Part shown: positions 24,768 through 31,659 of the stretch, one piece after another
Numbering within the stretch: position 1 is the stretch's first letter
How the letters are laid out: every line of letters starts with the position of its first letter
Assembly (NCBI GenBank): GCA_002389295.1
Contig: DGOE01000141.1
Location: forward strand, 155-31,813
DNA from: Flavobacteriales bacterium UBA4474
Lineage (GTDB): Bacteria > Bacteroidota > Bacteroidia > Flavobacteriales_D > Sanyastnellaceae
Length of the DNA: 31,659 nucleotides
Direction: 5' to 3'
Notes under the pieces: model-generated
Told to the model about the DNA's origin: nothing
Database searches by the model: none
What the model saw: only the letters and a program-made list of their open reading frames with translations
Position numbers and translations under genes: made by a program

Positions 24768-25613
24768 TCAACGGTCCCAACAGGTGGTGGGCGACTTGTC
24801 GATCCGGAATGTGAACGAAACGTTCATGATCGCAAAGCGGTCATCGAGCCCATTGTACCCCCGCATTTGACCCACCGGATCCACCAGCCCGCCTTCGCGC
24901 TCGATGCGGGCTTCGCTCAGCGCCTCTGAAAGGGGGCCTGCTTCGTCCTCCAATACAGCGACACTTGCATAATACCCGCTGATGTCATCGAGGTGGTCCG
25001 TCCACGTGCGGCGCATCCCCCACTCGAAATTCAGGGCGGAAAAATGGCCGAGATTGAGCTTGAAGCCAAAGCCGAAGGGCACAGCAAAACCGGTTGTGGC
25101 ATAACGTCCATCACCGGTATTGGTGCTCTGCCCCTCCGTACCCAAAGGTTGCAGCTCGTACCAGACATCCCCTACCTGCGCCTCGGGCATGTGGCTGTAG
25201 AGCGACAAGCCTGTGAAGAGGTAGCCCGTGATCCTGTCTTGTGTATTGCCGATCTGGTAGCGGGTGTAGTTGAATTCCGCCACGACGGCACCTTCGGTGA
25301 TGGCGTTTCTGAAATGCAGGTTCCTGTTGGCGATCCAAGGGTCGGAGGAATCGACATCGTAGTACATCAACATCGTCCGGTTGAGGCTGGCCTTGACGCC
25401 GATTCTTCGGTTCAGATTGAACCTGAGAAAACCGCCAAACCCCGGTTGAAAGCGCCCCTTAAAATGCCCGTTTGGATTGACCTCCCCCAAGTAATACCCG
25501 GTGCCCACCGTCAGTCCCAGCGTCTTGCTGGTCTCAAACTTCCGCTGGGCATGCGCGGTCCCCATCATAAGGAACAGGGCAGGCAGCAACAGCAAGGTCC
25601 GGATGTTGATCAT
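24768..25613 (-). CDS. PorG-like / DUF6089 outer-membrane protein
   Basis: A 281-aa predicted small outer-membrane beta-barrel: signal peptide (cleaved after AHA, residue ~22), then amphipathic strands ending in aromatic residues (LGLTVGTGYYLGEVN, GFGGFLRFNLNRRIGVK, AVVAEFNYTRYQIG, VPFGFGFKLNLG, LNFEWGMRRTWTDHLDDISGYYA). The order nadK, this protein, uppS, bamA, skp, skp is that of Porphyromonas PorG (PG0189) and neighbours. PorG is an outer-membrane part of the type IX secretion system linked to the PorK/PorN ring. I recall this context from the literature and cannot check it here. The start is the ATG at 25613, first Met before the signal peptide. The 118 bases downstream, before uppS, contain only a weak CTTCGG/CCGAAG hairpin at 24751-24766. 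Confidence 0.78.
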   Translation of the reverse strand: MINIRTLLLLPALFLMMGTAHAQRKFETSKTLGLTVGTGYYLGEVNPNGHFKGRFQPGFGGFLRFNLNRRIGVKASLNRTMLMYYDVDSSDPWIANRNLHFRNAITEGAVVAEFNYTRYQIGNTQDRITGYLFTGLSLYSHMPEAQVGDVWYELQPLGTEGQSTNTGDGRYATTGFAVPFGFGFKLNLGHFSALNFEWGMRRTWTDHLDDISGYYASVAVLEDEAGPLSEALSEARIEREGGLVDPVGQMRGYNGLDDRFAIMNVSFTFRIDKSPTTCWDR

Positions 25614-25632
25614 GTCGTTCTGGGTCAAATCA

Positions 25633-26580
25633 TCAACGCGCTTGGGGCCTGTTTTCTTGCGCCTCGCTGCCGAAATCTCCTTCCCGGGCATCCAAGCCCA
25701 GGTGCAATTTGCGCCGGACGGTTTCGATGAAATCCACATCCGGGAGCTGCACCAGCAAGAACGGATGCTCCGCTGGCTTTACAGTGAACCGCGCGGGCGC
25801 CGGCACGGTGTGTGAACGGGTGTCGAGGGTGAGCATCAGGTGCTCGTCCCTGCCTTCGGCCTGAATTTCCAGCGTGCCATCCAACGGGATCACCACGGGA
25901 CGGTCGTGCAGGTTGTGCGGCGCAATGGGGTTGAGGACGATGGAGTTGCTGTCGGGATGGATGATGGGTCCACCACAGCTCAGCGAATAGGCGGTGGAGC
26001 CCGTGGCCGTGGAAACGATCAGCCCATCGGACCAATACCGGTTGATAAACACGCCGTTGCGGTGGACAGACACCCGGATCATGCTGGCCACATCCCGGCG
26101 GTGCACCGTGATTTCGTTGAGTGCGCGGAAATGGTCCCCCAATCCGGCGCTTGGGAAGTCCACCGCGAGCATGGCGCGGCGTTCGACTTTATAGTGGCCT
26201 GCGAGGATGGAGGCCAAAGCCTCAGCTGCGCCGGGCATGGGCAGGTGTGACAGGAAACCAAGTCGCCCGGTATTGATGCCCAGCACGGGAATGGGCCTGC
26301 CGGCGAGCATCGCGGCGGTTTCGAGCACGGTGCCATCCCCTCCAAACGTGAGGATCATGTCTGGGGATTGGCCTTCCAGGCCTTCCTTTTCCAAGACAGC
26401 GTCCCCGGGCGCATTCAATCCGCGCTCCGACAAAGCCGCATGAAATGGACGCGAGTATGTCAATTCCAATGCGCGGCCCCTCAGTGCAGACAATATGCCG
26501 GCAAAGGCGGGGGCGTCGCCGCTGGAGACGACACTCCCATGGAGGAGCAAGGATTGGATCGGTTGGGATGGCCCGTCCAT
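25633..26580 (-). CDS. nadK: NAD kinase
   Basis: Phosphorylates NAD to NADP. The 315-aa product has the GGDGT motif (80-84, catalytic Asp82), GINTGRLGFLSHL, NEITVHRRD and TGSTAYSLSCGGPI, all hallmarks of the family, plus PIAPHNLHDRPVVIP. The start is the ATG at 26580; 3 bases separate it from the CBS-domain gene stop. The PorG-like gene starts 19 bases after its stop, so the genes form one operon. The N-terminal ~20 residues do not show the standard opening, so a slightly later start cannot be excluded. Confidence 0.95.
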   Translation of the reverse strand: MDGPSQPIQSLLLHGSVVSSGDAPAFAGILSALRGRALELTYSRPFHAALSERGLNAPGDAVLEKEGLEGQSPDMILTFGGDGTVLETAAMLAGRPIPVLGINTGRLGFLSHLPMPGAAEALASILAGHYKVERRAMLAVDFPSAGLGDHFRALNEITVHRRDVASMIRVSVHRNGVFINRYWSDGLIVSTATGSTAYSLSCGGPIIHPDSNSIVLNPIAPHNLHDRPVVIPLDGTLEIQAEGRDEHLMLTLDTRSHTVPAPARFTVKPAEHPFLLVQLPDVDFIETVRRKLHLGLDAREGDFGSEAQENRPQAR

Positions 26581-26583
26581 GGT

Positions 26584-27237
26584 TCAGGTGTTCATGTAGC
26601 GCTGGAAGGCGGCCATCCTCAGCTTCATTTCCTCGGCGTATTCCTCCGCCCGATAGAATGCCCGGACATCGTAACCGTGCCTTCTGAGCCCATCGATCAA
26701 ACCCTCAATGTTGCGGGTAGACAGGCGCAGCGCAATTTCTGCATTTTCGGCTTGGGCCCCGTCACTGACGAGAACCTGCAGGATTTTCACCCCTTCGGAT
26801 TCCACACGGTGCGAGACTTGGGCCAGGCTGTAATCCTTCCAAGGCATCTCCAGCGTCAGGATGCTGCCCTCACTATACGGGGTCAGGCTGTGGTGGAAGG
26901 CTTTCCACAAAAAAGCCCGGTCCGTGCACCCCAACAACATGCCCTCTTCCACAATGGGCACCACGCTCACATTGGCCTCGCAGAGAACATCCACCACTTC
27001 GAGAAAGTGCTGGCCTGGGGCCACCATCACAGGCATCAATTGGACATTGGTCAAAAACACCGCGTCCCCCTCTTGGTCGAGCAGGTGCTGCTCAGCCACC
27101 AAACCGAGGAACCGCCCCTCTGCGGCGACCGGTAAATGCTCCACCTTGAGCTCATCCATGGCGCGCAACGCCTTCTCCAGCGTATCGCCGGGATTGAGTG
27201 CGATGAGTTCTTCGTTTATGATACTGCCTGCATGCAT
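26584..27237 (-). CDS. CBS-domain protein (two CBS motifs), first gene of the envelope operon
   Basis: A 217-aa soluble protein with a tandem CBS pair in its N-terminal half (HAGSIINEELIALNPGDTLEKALRAM and LMPVMVAPGQHFLEVVDVLCEANVSVVPIVEE). The C-terminal half is ACT-like (ILTLEMPWKDYSLAQVSHRVESEGVKIL). CBS pairs bind adenosyl nucleotides and tune partner proteins. The partner here is unknown; NAD kinase next door is one speculative choice. The ATG at 27237 is chosen because it starts the CBS motif; longer in-frame sequence runs into the divergent pdxJ promoter. It heads the operon behind a promoter-like element at 27271-27297. Confidence 0.85.
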   Translation of the reverse strand: MHAGSIINEELIALNPGDTLEKALRAMDELKVEHLPVAAEGRFLGLVAEQHLLDQEGDAVFLTNVQLMPVMVAPGQHFLEVVDVLCEANVSVVPIVEEGMLLGCTDRAFLWKAFHHSLTPYSEGSILTLEMPWKDYSLAQVSHRVESEGVKILQVLVSDGAQAENAEIALRLSTRNIEGLIDGLRRHGYDVRAFYRAEEYAEEMKLRMAAFQRYMNT

Positions 27238-27270
27238 GGACTTTGTTGCCCCTGACATCCGGGACTTATG

Positions 27271-27297
27271 CGAAATTAGCCGTCTTAAGGTGCGCAA
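27271..27297 (-). promoter_or_regulatory. Promoter-like element of the CBS-nadK-porG-uppS-bamA-skp-skp-murI operon
   Basis: On the minus strand a TTG (27295-27297), a 16-base spacer and TAATTTCG (27271-27278) match TTG/TAnnTT(T/C)G. The -7 box ends 33 bases before the CBS-gene ATG, in the 73-base divergent gap with pdxJ. I could not find an equally good box for pdxJ on the plus strand. Confidence 0.5.
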
Positions 27298-27310
27298 CCG
27301 CCCGAGGTCC

Positions 27311-28042
27311 ATGGAAACTTTCCCAACGCGACTGAGCGTCAACGTCAACAAAATAGCCACCCTCCGCAACGCCCGCGGAGGAGACCGCCCTTGTCCTGTC
27401 CGCGCGGCCGCGCGGCTACAGGCCTGGGGAGCGGATGGCATTACCGTTCACCCCCGCCCCGATGCGCGGCACATCACCTTTGCCGACGTCCACAAACTCA
27501 AGGCAGTGGTGACGCAGGAGTTCAACATCGAAGGCTACCCCAATTCGGCGTTCCTGGATCTCGTTTTGGACGTCCAACCCGAGCAGGTCACGCTGGTGCC
27601 TGACCCTCCAGGCATCCTGACTTCCAATGCGGGATGGGACACCCAAACGCACGCGGACCTGCTCACCGGGGTCATCCGCCGCCTCCGTGATGCGGGCATC
27701 CGCACCAGCTTGTTTATCGGCACGGATCCCGACCTCATCAAGGCTGCAGCCGATGTTGGCGTGGACCGGATTGAGCTCTACACTGGGCCTTATGCCGCAG
27801 CCTACTTTGAGGACAAGGAAGCGGCCGTGAAGCCCTTTGTCGAGGCGGCCGAGACAGCCCAGCGCGTGGGACTGGGGGTCAATGCGGGGCATGACCTGGA
27901 CCTGGACAACTTGGCGCTGTTTGCCCAGCGCGTGTCTCCATTGCACGAAGTGTCAATCGGCCACGCATTGATCAGCGACGCCCTCTATTTGGGCCTGCAA
28001 AACGCTGTGGGGATGTACCGCGAGCGGCTCAGGCCCCACTGA
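27311..28042 (+). CDS. pdxJ: Pyridoxine 5'-phosphate synthase
   Basis: Condenses 3-amino-2-oxopropyl phosphate with deoxyxylulose-5-phosphate in the DXP-dependent vitamin B6 route. The 243-aa TIM-barrel product has LSVNVNKIATLRNARGG, ADGITVHPRPDARHI, the VTLVPDPPG strand, RIELYTGPYA and GLGVNAGHDL, which together are specific for PdxJ. Length matches. The start is the ATG at 27311. A hydrolase gene follows after 10 bases, so the two are likely one transcript. It is divergent from the CBS-domain gene. No pdxA or dxs is in view. Confidence 0.96.
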   Translation: METFPTRLSVNVNKIATLRNARGGDRPCPVRAAARLQAWGADGITVHPRPDARHITFADVHKLKAVVTQEFNIEGYPNSAFLDLVLDVQPEQVTLVPDPPGILTSNAGWDTQTHADLLTGVIRRLRDAGIRTSLFIGTDPDLIKAAADVGVDRIELYTGPYAAAYFEDKEAAVKPFVEAAETAQRVGLGVNAGHDLDLDNLALFAQRVSPLHEVSIGHALISDALYLGLQNAVGMYRERLRPH

Positions 28043-28052
28043 CCAACAAGCC

Positions 28053-28835
28053 ATGGAGCTCTTTCACAGGATATTGGGAAACCATCCCATCGATGGCGCC
28101 CTTCCGCCATTGGTTGTGCTGCACGGATTGCTCGGGTCCTCTGACAATTGGCAGACACTGGGACTGCAATGGGCGGCCCACCGGCCCGTCATTTTGGTCG
28201 ACCAGCGAAACCACGGGCGCAGCCCCCACCACCCCAGCCATGGGTATCCCGACATGGTCATCGACCTCCTTGACACCCTCGACCTATTGGGGGTGCCGCG
28301 CGCCGACATATTGGGCCACAGCATGGGAGGCAAGACTGCGATGCATTTTGCTGACCGCCACGCCGCCCGGTGCAGAAGCCTCATCGTCGCCGACATGGCA
28401 CCCATCGCCTATCCTCCCCATCACACCCCGCTGTTTGAAGCGATGGAAGCCCTTGACCTCGGCGGCCTGACCCGGCGCAGTGAAGCCGAGGCCCAACTGT
28501 CGGCGCGCATTGCCGAACCCGGTGTTTTGCAGTTCCTGCTCAAGGGGTTGTACCGGGCGGAGCCCGCGCGGTTTGCTTGGCGGTTCAACTTGCCCGTCCT
28601 GCGCAGGCACCTCGGCGACATGACGGGTTCCCTGCCCTTGGGCAAGCTTGAAATGCCTGCCTTGGCCATTTATGGCACGCGGTCAGATTATGTGCCTGGG
28701 CGTGGACTGGAGGCCCTCAACCGCCATTTCACATCGCTCCAATTGGCCTCGCTGGACGCGGGACATTGGCTGCATGCAGAACACCCCGCCGCATTCAAAT
28801 CGGCCGTTGAGGATTTCCTCGTGGGCTTGAAATGA
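28053..28835 (+). CDS. Alpha/beta hydrolase, YbfF-like esterase
   Basis: A 260-aa serine hydrolase closely resembling E. coli YbfF in layout. The oxyanion segment is LHGLLGSSDNW, then DQRNHGRSPHHPSHGYPDM, the nucleophile elbow GHSMGGK (about residue 90), and the catalytic His in AGHWLHAEHP near the C-terminus. VLQFLLKGLYR and FRFNLPVL-like segments also match YbfF. Substrates of this subgroup are uncertain (small acyl esters and acyl-CoA activity have been reported for YbfF). It is 10 bases downstream of pdxJ and ends at a strong hairpin. Confidence 0.88.
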   Translation: MELFHRILGNHPIDGALPPLVVLHGLLGSSDNWQTLGLQWAAHRPVILVDQRNHGRSPHHPSHGYPDMVIDLLDTLDLLGVPRADILGHSMGGKTAMHFADRHAARCRSLIVADMAPIAYPPHHTPLFEAMEALDLGGLTRRSEAEAQLSARIAEPGVLQFLLKGLYRAEPARFAWRFNLPVLRRHLGDMTGSLPLGKLEMPALAIYGTRSDYVPGRGLEALNRHFTSLQLASLDAGHWLHAEHPAAFKSAVEDFLVGLK

Positions 28836-28870
28836 CAACGCCTGCCCGGGCAATTCCGGACAGGCGTTGT
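28835..28870. terminator. Hairpin between convergent genes, probably a bidirectional terminator
   Basis: ACAACGCCTG at 28835-28844 pairs with CAGGCGTTGT at 28861-28870. After one mismatch CCGG/CCGG continues the stem around a 6-base loop. It lies right after the hydrolase stop and 22 bases beyond the stop of the opposite-strand gene. No long T-run follows in either direction, so the mechanism may not be purely intrinsic. Confidence 0.65.
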
Positions 28871-28892
28871 GCTGAGTTTGATTGAACTGGAT

Positions 28893-29327
28893 TCAGCCCT
28901 TGGACCCCACCATGATGCTGACGCACCCTTCGTGTTGGATCACCGCTTCGGTTTCTGGCACCTGGACGCGAATCGTCATTTGCTGCGTATTCGCTACGCG
29001 GAAATCAAAGTGGTCGCTCTCCTTGTCCGAACTGTCGTAAATGCCATTTCCGCGGCTGTCGAGCACTTGGAATGTAAGGTCGCCCAAGACAGGGTGACCA
29101 CAGACCAGCAGCCTGTAGGCGCGGTCCCCAAAAAAGGTCAGCTCCAACTCGGCCTCATCGCCAGGAATCAGCACGGCTGTGTTGTAGTTGTCGTTCTGCA
29201 CGTACTCCTCCAATTGTGGAAGACAACGCTTCTTGGTGAAGGTCCGGCATTGGGCTGCAGCGTCGGCCGCGGTGAACATCATCACCAGGGCGAGAGCAGC
29301 GAGGGGGAATTTCTTAATCGCAGTCAT
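28893..29327 (-). CDS. Small secreted four-cysteine protein of unknown function
   Basis: A 144-aa product with a clean signal peptide (TAIKKFPLAALALVMMFTA, cleavage near ADA-AAQ). The mature protein is short and rich in beta-strand pattern (AVLIPGDEAELELTFFG, RLLVCGHPVLGDLTFQVLD, FDFRVANTQQMTIRVQVPE), suggesting a beta-sandwich. Cysteines are at 27, 35, 76 and 135, enough for two disulfides. I do not recognise a named family. I chose the ATG at 29327; a GTG at 29348 would overlap the upstream lipoprotein stop as GTGA, which suggests coupling. It is likely co-transcribed with that lipoprotein, so both probably act in the periplasm or envelope. Confidence 0.72.
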   Translation of the reverse strand: MTAIKKFPLAALALVMMFTAADAAAQCRTFTKKRCLPQLEEYVQNDNYNTAVLIPGDEAELELTFFGDRAYRLLVCGHPVLGDLTFQVLDSRGNGIYDSSDKESDHFDFRVANTQQMTIRVQVPETEAVIQHEGCVSIMVGSKG

Positions 29328-29344
29328 GGCGTTCTTGATTACGT

Positions 29345-30274
29345 TCACTGGGCGTATTGGTTACGGACGACGGCAATTGATTCGGAAATCGCGGTCAATG
29401 TGGCCTCGTCATAATTCACTTCAGGTCCACCACTGATGACCACTGTGCCGTCTACAGCTGCAGTGGAGACCGCGGGATTCTCGGTGATGGTCACGCCCGC
29501 AAAAGCGGCCTCCACCGGGCGCAGGGCCTCTTTCATGTTGGTCAATGCCGGCGTGGGAGCATAACTCCCGAGCAGGCCGATCAGGTTGTCCAGTGTCATT
29601 TTCTGTTCCGCAATGCGCAGCTTCAAGTCCGCGGTAGAGGAATTCAGACTGCGGGTGCCCAGGTAGACCCCTTCAATCCAGCCGCCCGCAGCCATCAAGC
29701 CGCTGACTTCTTCCATGCCGTTTTCGCGGAACCGGCCGTTGAGCTCGTAAAAGGTGTCGGTGACGATGTCCACCAATGAGTCCCTGACATCGCGGTTGTT
29801 GTCCGCCCGTGAAATCAAATCGGCATTGATGATGTCTCCCACACCCAGTCCGTCACACAGCCTGCGACAGGTGTTGAGGTATTCCACTGACTGCTGGTTC
29901 TGGTTGAAGATGACCGAGTAGCTCAAATCGCCAGCGTAGATCCCCAAATTGACCGATTGCAATTCAGTGGTTGAATAACCCACTGCATTTTCCAAGGTGT
30001 GCAAGGCTTCAGCGTCGAATTGGATGCCGCTGCGCTCGAGCAGCATGGCCGTTTCGATGGGGGAAGGCACCGCATGGAAGATTTTCTTGAAAGCCTTTTG
30101 CCGGCGGGCGGGCATCATGCCCTCGGCATCCATGGTCACTTCTGTGGTCGCGTCAGCCCCGTTGGATGCTGCGTCTGGGGCCTCACCACAACCGGTGAAT
30201 AAGAGGCAAAGGGGAAGTGCGGACCATTTGGCCAAGCGAAGGAGAAGCGTGGGTCGGGCGTTGTTGAGTTTCAT
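29345..30274 (-). CDS. Predicted lipoprotein of unknown function
   Basis: A 309-aa product with a lipoprotein signal (LCLLFTGC, lipidated Cys29) followed by an Ala/Asp/Thr-rich linker to about residue 50, then a long mostly helical domain (SPIETAMLLERSGIQFD, TTELQSVNLGIYAGDLSYSVIFNQNQQSVEYLNTCRRLCDGLG, DVRDSLVDIVTDTFYELNGRFRENGMEEVSGLMAAGGWIEGVYLG). I cannot name the family. The mature chain seems to be a soluble envelope domain anchored by lipid. The start is the ATG at 30274, first Met before the signal; 61 upstream in-frame residues are noise. It pairs with the small secreted protein by a possible 4-base overlap. Function not inferred. Confidence 0.75.
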   Translation of the reverse strand: MKLNNARPTLLLRLAKWSALPLCLLFTGCGEAPDAASNGADATTEVTMDAEGMMPARRQKAFKKIFHAVPSPIETAMLLERSGIQFDAEALHTLENAVGYSTTELQSVNLGIYAGDLSYSVIFNQNQQSVEYLNTCRRLCDGLGVGDIINADLISRADNNRDVRDSLVDIVTDTFYELNGRFRENGMEEVSGLMAAGGWIEGVYLGTRSLNSSTADLKLRIAEQKMTLDNLIGLLGSYAPTPALTNMKEALRPVEAAFAGVTITENPAVSTAAVDGTVVISGGPEVNYDEATLTAISESIAVVRNQYAQ

Positions 30275-30342
30275 GGAGATTCCAGGACGAAGATGTTCAA
30301 GCAAAGTGAATCCACGGCCTGTGCGAATTGGCCGCTTCTTGT

Positions 30343-30350
30343 GAAAGTTA
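30343..30350 (-). promoter_or_regulatory. Possible -7 element for the lipoprotein gene
   Basis: Minus-strand TAACTTTC, one base off TAnnTTTG, in the 164-base gap between polA and the lipoprotein gene. It ends 68 bases before the ATG. No -33 TTG is evident. The rest of the gap shows nothing I can name. Confidence 0.25.
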
Positions 30351-30438
30351 TCCTCCCCGAAGGGTGAATGTTGTCGGTTTCGCGGCCAAGTGGCAGTGGG
30401 AATCGGCTGATGCACAGGCTGACACGCCGGGAAAGCGC

Positions 30439-31659
30439 TCAGTGTGCCTCCAACCAATCTGCGCCGGTCTGCACCTCGACCTCTAGTGGTACGGATAACG
30501 CGACAGCTTGTTCCATATGGGTGCGCACCACTTCGGTTACGGTGTCCACTTCGTCTTTCGGAACGTCGAATACCAGCTCGTCATGCACCTGCAGAATCAT
30601 GCGTGTCTTGTATCCGCCCGCCTGCAAGGCCTCCTGTATGCGCACCATGGCCACCTTGATGATGTCGGCCGCAGAGCCTTGGATGGGCGCGTTGATGGCG
30701 TTTCGCTCGGCAAACCCCCGCACCACGGCATTGGCCGAGGTGATGTCGGGCAACCAGCGCTTCCGGCCCAGGACGGTCTCCACATATCCATTGGCCCGGG
30801 CCTTCTCCACCACTTCGTTTTGGTAGGCCTTGAGGTCGGGAAACTCAGCGAAATAGGCTTCGATGATGCGCTTGGCTTCGCGCCGGGGAATTTTGAGGTT
30901 TTCTGCCAATCCAAACGCGCCTTGGCCGTAGAGGATGCCAAAGTTGACCGCCTTGGCTTGGCTGCGCTGGCCGCGGTCCACCGTCTCTGGCGCCACGCCA
31001 AACACCTTGGCGGCTGTCGCTGTATGGATATCGGTCCCGTCCAAGAAAGCCTGGCAAAGTCCACGGTCGCCACTGAGCGCTGCCACAATGCGCAATTCCA
31101 CCTGGCTGTAGTCCGCCGCCAACAGCACGTGGTGCTCGTCGCGTGGAACAAAGGCTTTGCGGATTTCGCGCCCGCGGGCCGTCCGGATCGGAATGTTCTG
31201 AAGGTTGGGCTGGGTGCTGCTCAATCGGCCGGTGGCGGCCACAGCTTGCATGTACTGCGTGTGCACACGCCCCGATTGGGCGTCCACCAACTCGGGCAAA
31301 GGCCGCACGTAGGTCGAGAGGAGCTTGTTGAGCTGCCGGTATTCCAGGACTTCCTCCACAATGGGGTGCACTCCGACCAATTTCTGCAGGATGTCCTCGC
31401 CAGTGGCATACTGGCCCGTTTTGGTCTTCTTGGCCTTCTCCGCAAGCTTGAGGTGGTCAAACAGCACTTCACCCAATTGCCTTGGGGAGTCGAGGGAAAA
31501 CGGGGTTCCGGCATGCCCGTGGATGGAGTCGGTCAATTTGGCCAAGTCGCCCTCCAAGGCCAAGGCCATGTCGCGGAGGGCGTCCACGTCCAAGCGCACA
31601 CCTTCGCGTTCCATGTCCGCCAAGACCGGCACCAGCGGGTGCTCCAACGTGTCGAGGAT
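30439..31659 (-). CDS. polA: DNA polymerase I, C-terminal polymerase part (cut by window edge)
   Basis: The frame is open to the right edge (406 residues visible), so the 5' half with the nuclease domains is outside. The visible part holds the family A polymerase fingers, palm and thumb. Motif A is DYSQVELRIVAALSGD. The O-helix is RSQAKAVNFGILYGQGAFGLA (Arg, Lys, Phe and Tyr at the E. coli 754/758/762/766 positions). Motif C is QVHDELVFDV. Phe at the 762 position predicts discrimination against dideoxynucleotides. In-frame TTG or ATG codons near the edge are internal, not starts. The gene ends 164 bases before the lipoprotein gene. Confidence 0.95.
   Translation of the reverse strand: MLDTLEHPLVPVLADMEREGVRLDVDALRDMALALEGDLAKLTDSIHGHAGTPFSLDSPRQLGEVLFDHLKLAEKAKKTKTGQYATGEDILQKLVGVHPIVEEVLEYRQLNKLLSTYVRPLPELVDAQSGRVHTQYMQAVAATGRLSSTQPNLQNIPIRTARGREIRKAFVPRDEHHVLLAADYSQVELRIVAALSGDRGLCQAFLDGTDIHTATAAKVFGVAPETVDRGQRSQAKAVNFGILYGQGAFGLAENLKIPRREAKRIIEAYFAEFPDLKAYQNEVVEKARANGYVETVLGRKRWLPDITSANAVVRGFAERNAINAPIQGSAADIIKVAMVRIQEALQAGGYKTRMILQVHDELVFDVPKDEVDTVTEVVRTHMEQAVALSVPLEVEVQTGADWLEAH

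Noticed and set aside
1..31659. CRISPR arrays, tRNA or rRNA genes, IS elements, phage genes, frameshifted genes
   Set aside because: Looked for direct repeats, clover-leaf ends, transposase or integrase motifs and broken frames; none seen. All core genes are intact except the two cut by the window edges.

Overview
The window looks like a high-GC chromosome segment from a Bacteroidota bacterium, probably near Flavobacteriia or Saprospiria. This rests on gene content and order (PorG-like/DUF6089 protein, uppS, bamA, two skp/OmpH genes and murI in one run) and on promoter-like TAnnTTTG -7 elements in place of the enterobacterial -10. I cannot name the genus. Coding density is very high. No gap exceeds about 170 bases, and I see no tRNA, rRNA, CRISPR, insertion sequence or phage gene.

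Left part (1-7700, all minus strand): the N-terminal third of 2-oxoglutarate dehydrogenase E1 (sucA, cut by the window edge). Next is a tight run, read in transcription order: a diiron-oxidase-like (HDO) protein, a SAM methyltransferase, an Fe(II)/2-oxoglutarate dioxygenase, rfbA and a short-chain polyprenyl synthetase, closed by a strong intrinsic terminator at 795-830. Upstream lies a large RND/MMPL exporter. The HDO-methyltransferase-dioxygenase trio is the most likely place for undescribed chemistry.

Middle part (7790-19202, all plus strand): lpdA, hemH, pabB, tilS, a queuosine-precursor transporter, a DsbD with a tandemly duplicated N-terminal domain, gmhA, comM/yifB and a gamma-carbonic-anhydrase-like protein. 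These are mainly cofactor, tRNA-modification and envelope or periplasmic redox functions, arranged as several short transcription units.

Right part: a minus-strand envelope operon (27237 down to 19215) encodes a CBS-domain protein, NAD kinase, PorG-like protein, UppS, BamA, two Skp-like chaperones and MurI. It couples lipid-carrier synthesis, outer-membrane protein assembly and peptidoglycan precursor supply. Divergent from it are pdxJ and a YbfF-like hydrolase, ending at a hairpin (28835-28870). Convergent to those is an uncharacterised pair, a lipoprotein and a small secreted four-cysteine protein, followed at the right edge by the C-terminal half of DNA polymerase I.

Five predicted transcription-unit heads (sucA, lpdA, the queuosine transporter, the carbonic-anhydrase-like gene, the CBS gene) carry an exact TAnnTT(T/C)G element just upstream. 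In the carbonic-anhydrase case it sits only 4 bases before the ATG, which suggests a leaderless mRNA. All functional calls come from reading the sequence and remembered family motifs. No database search was possible.
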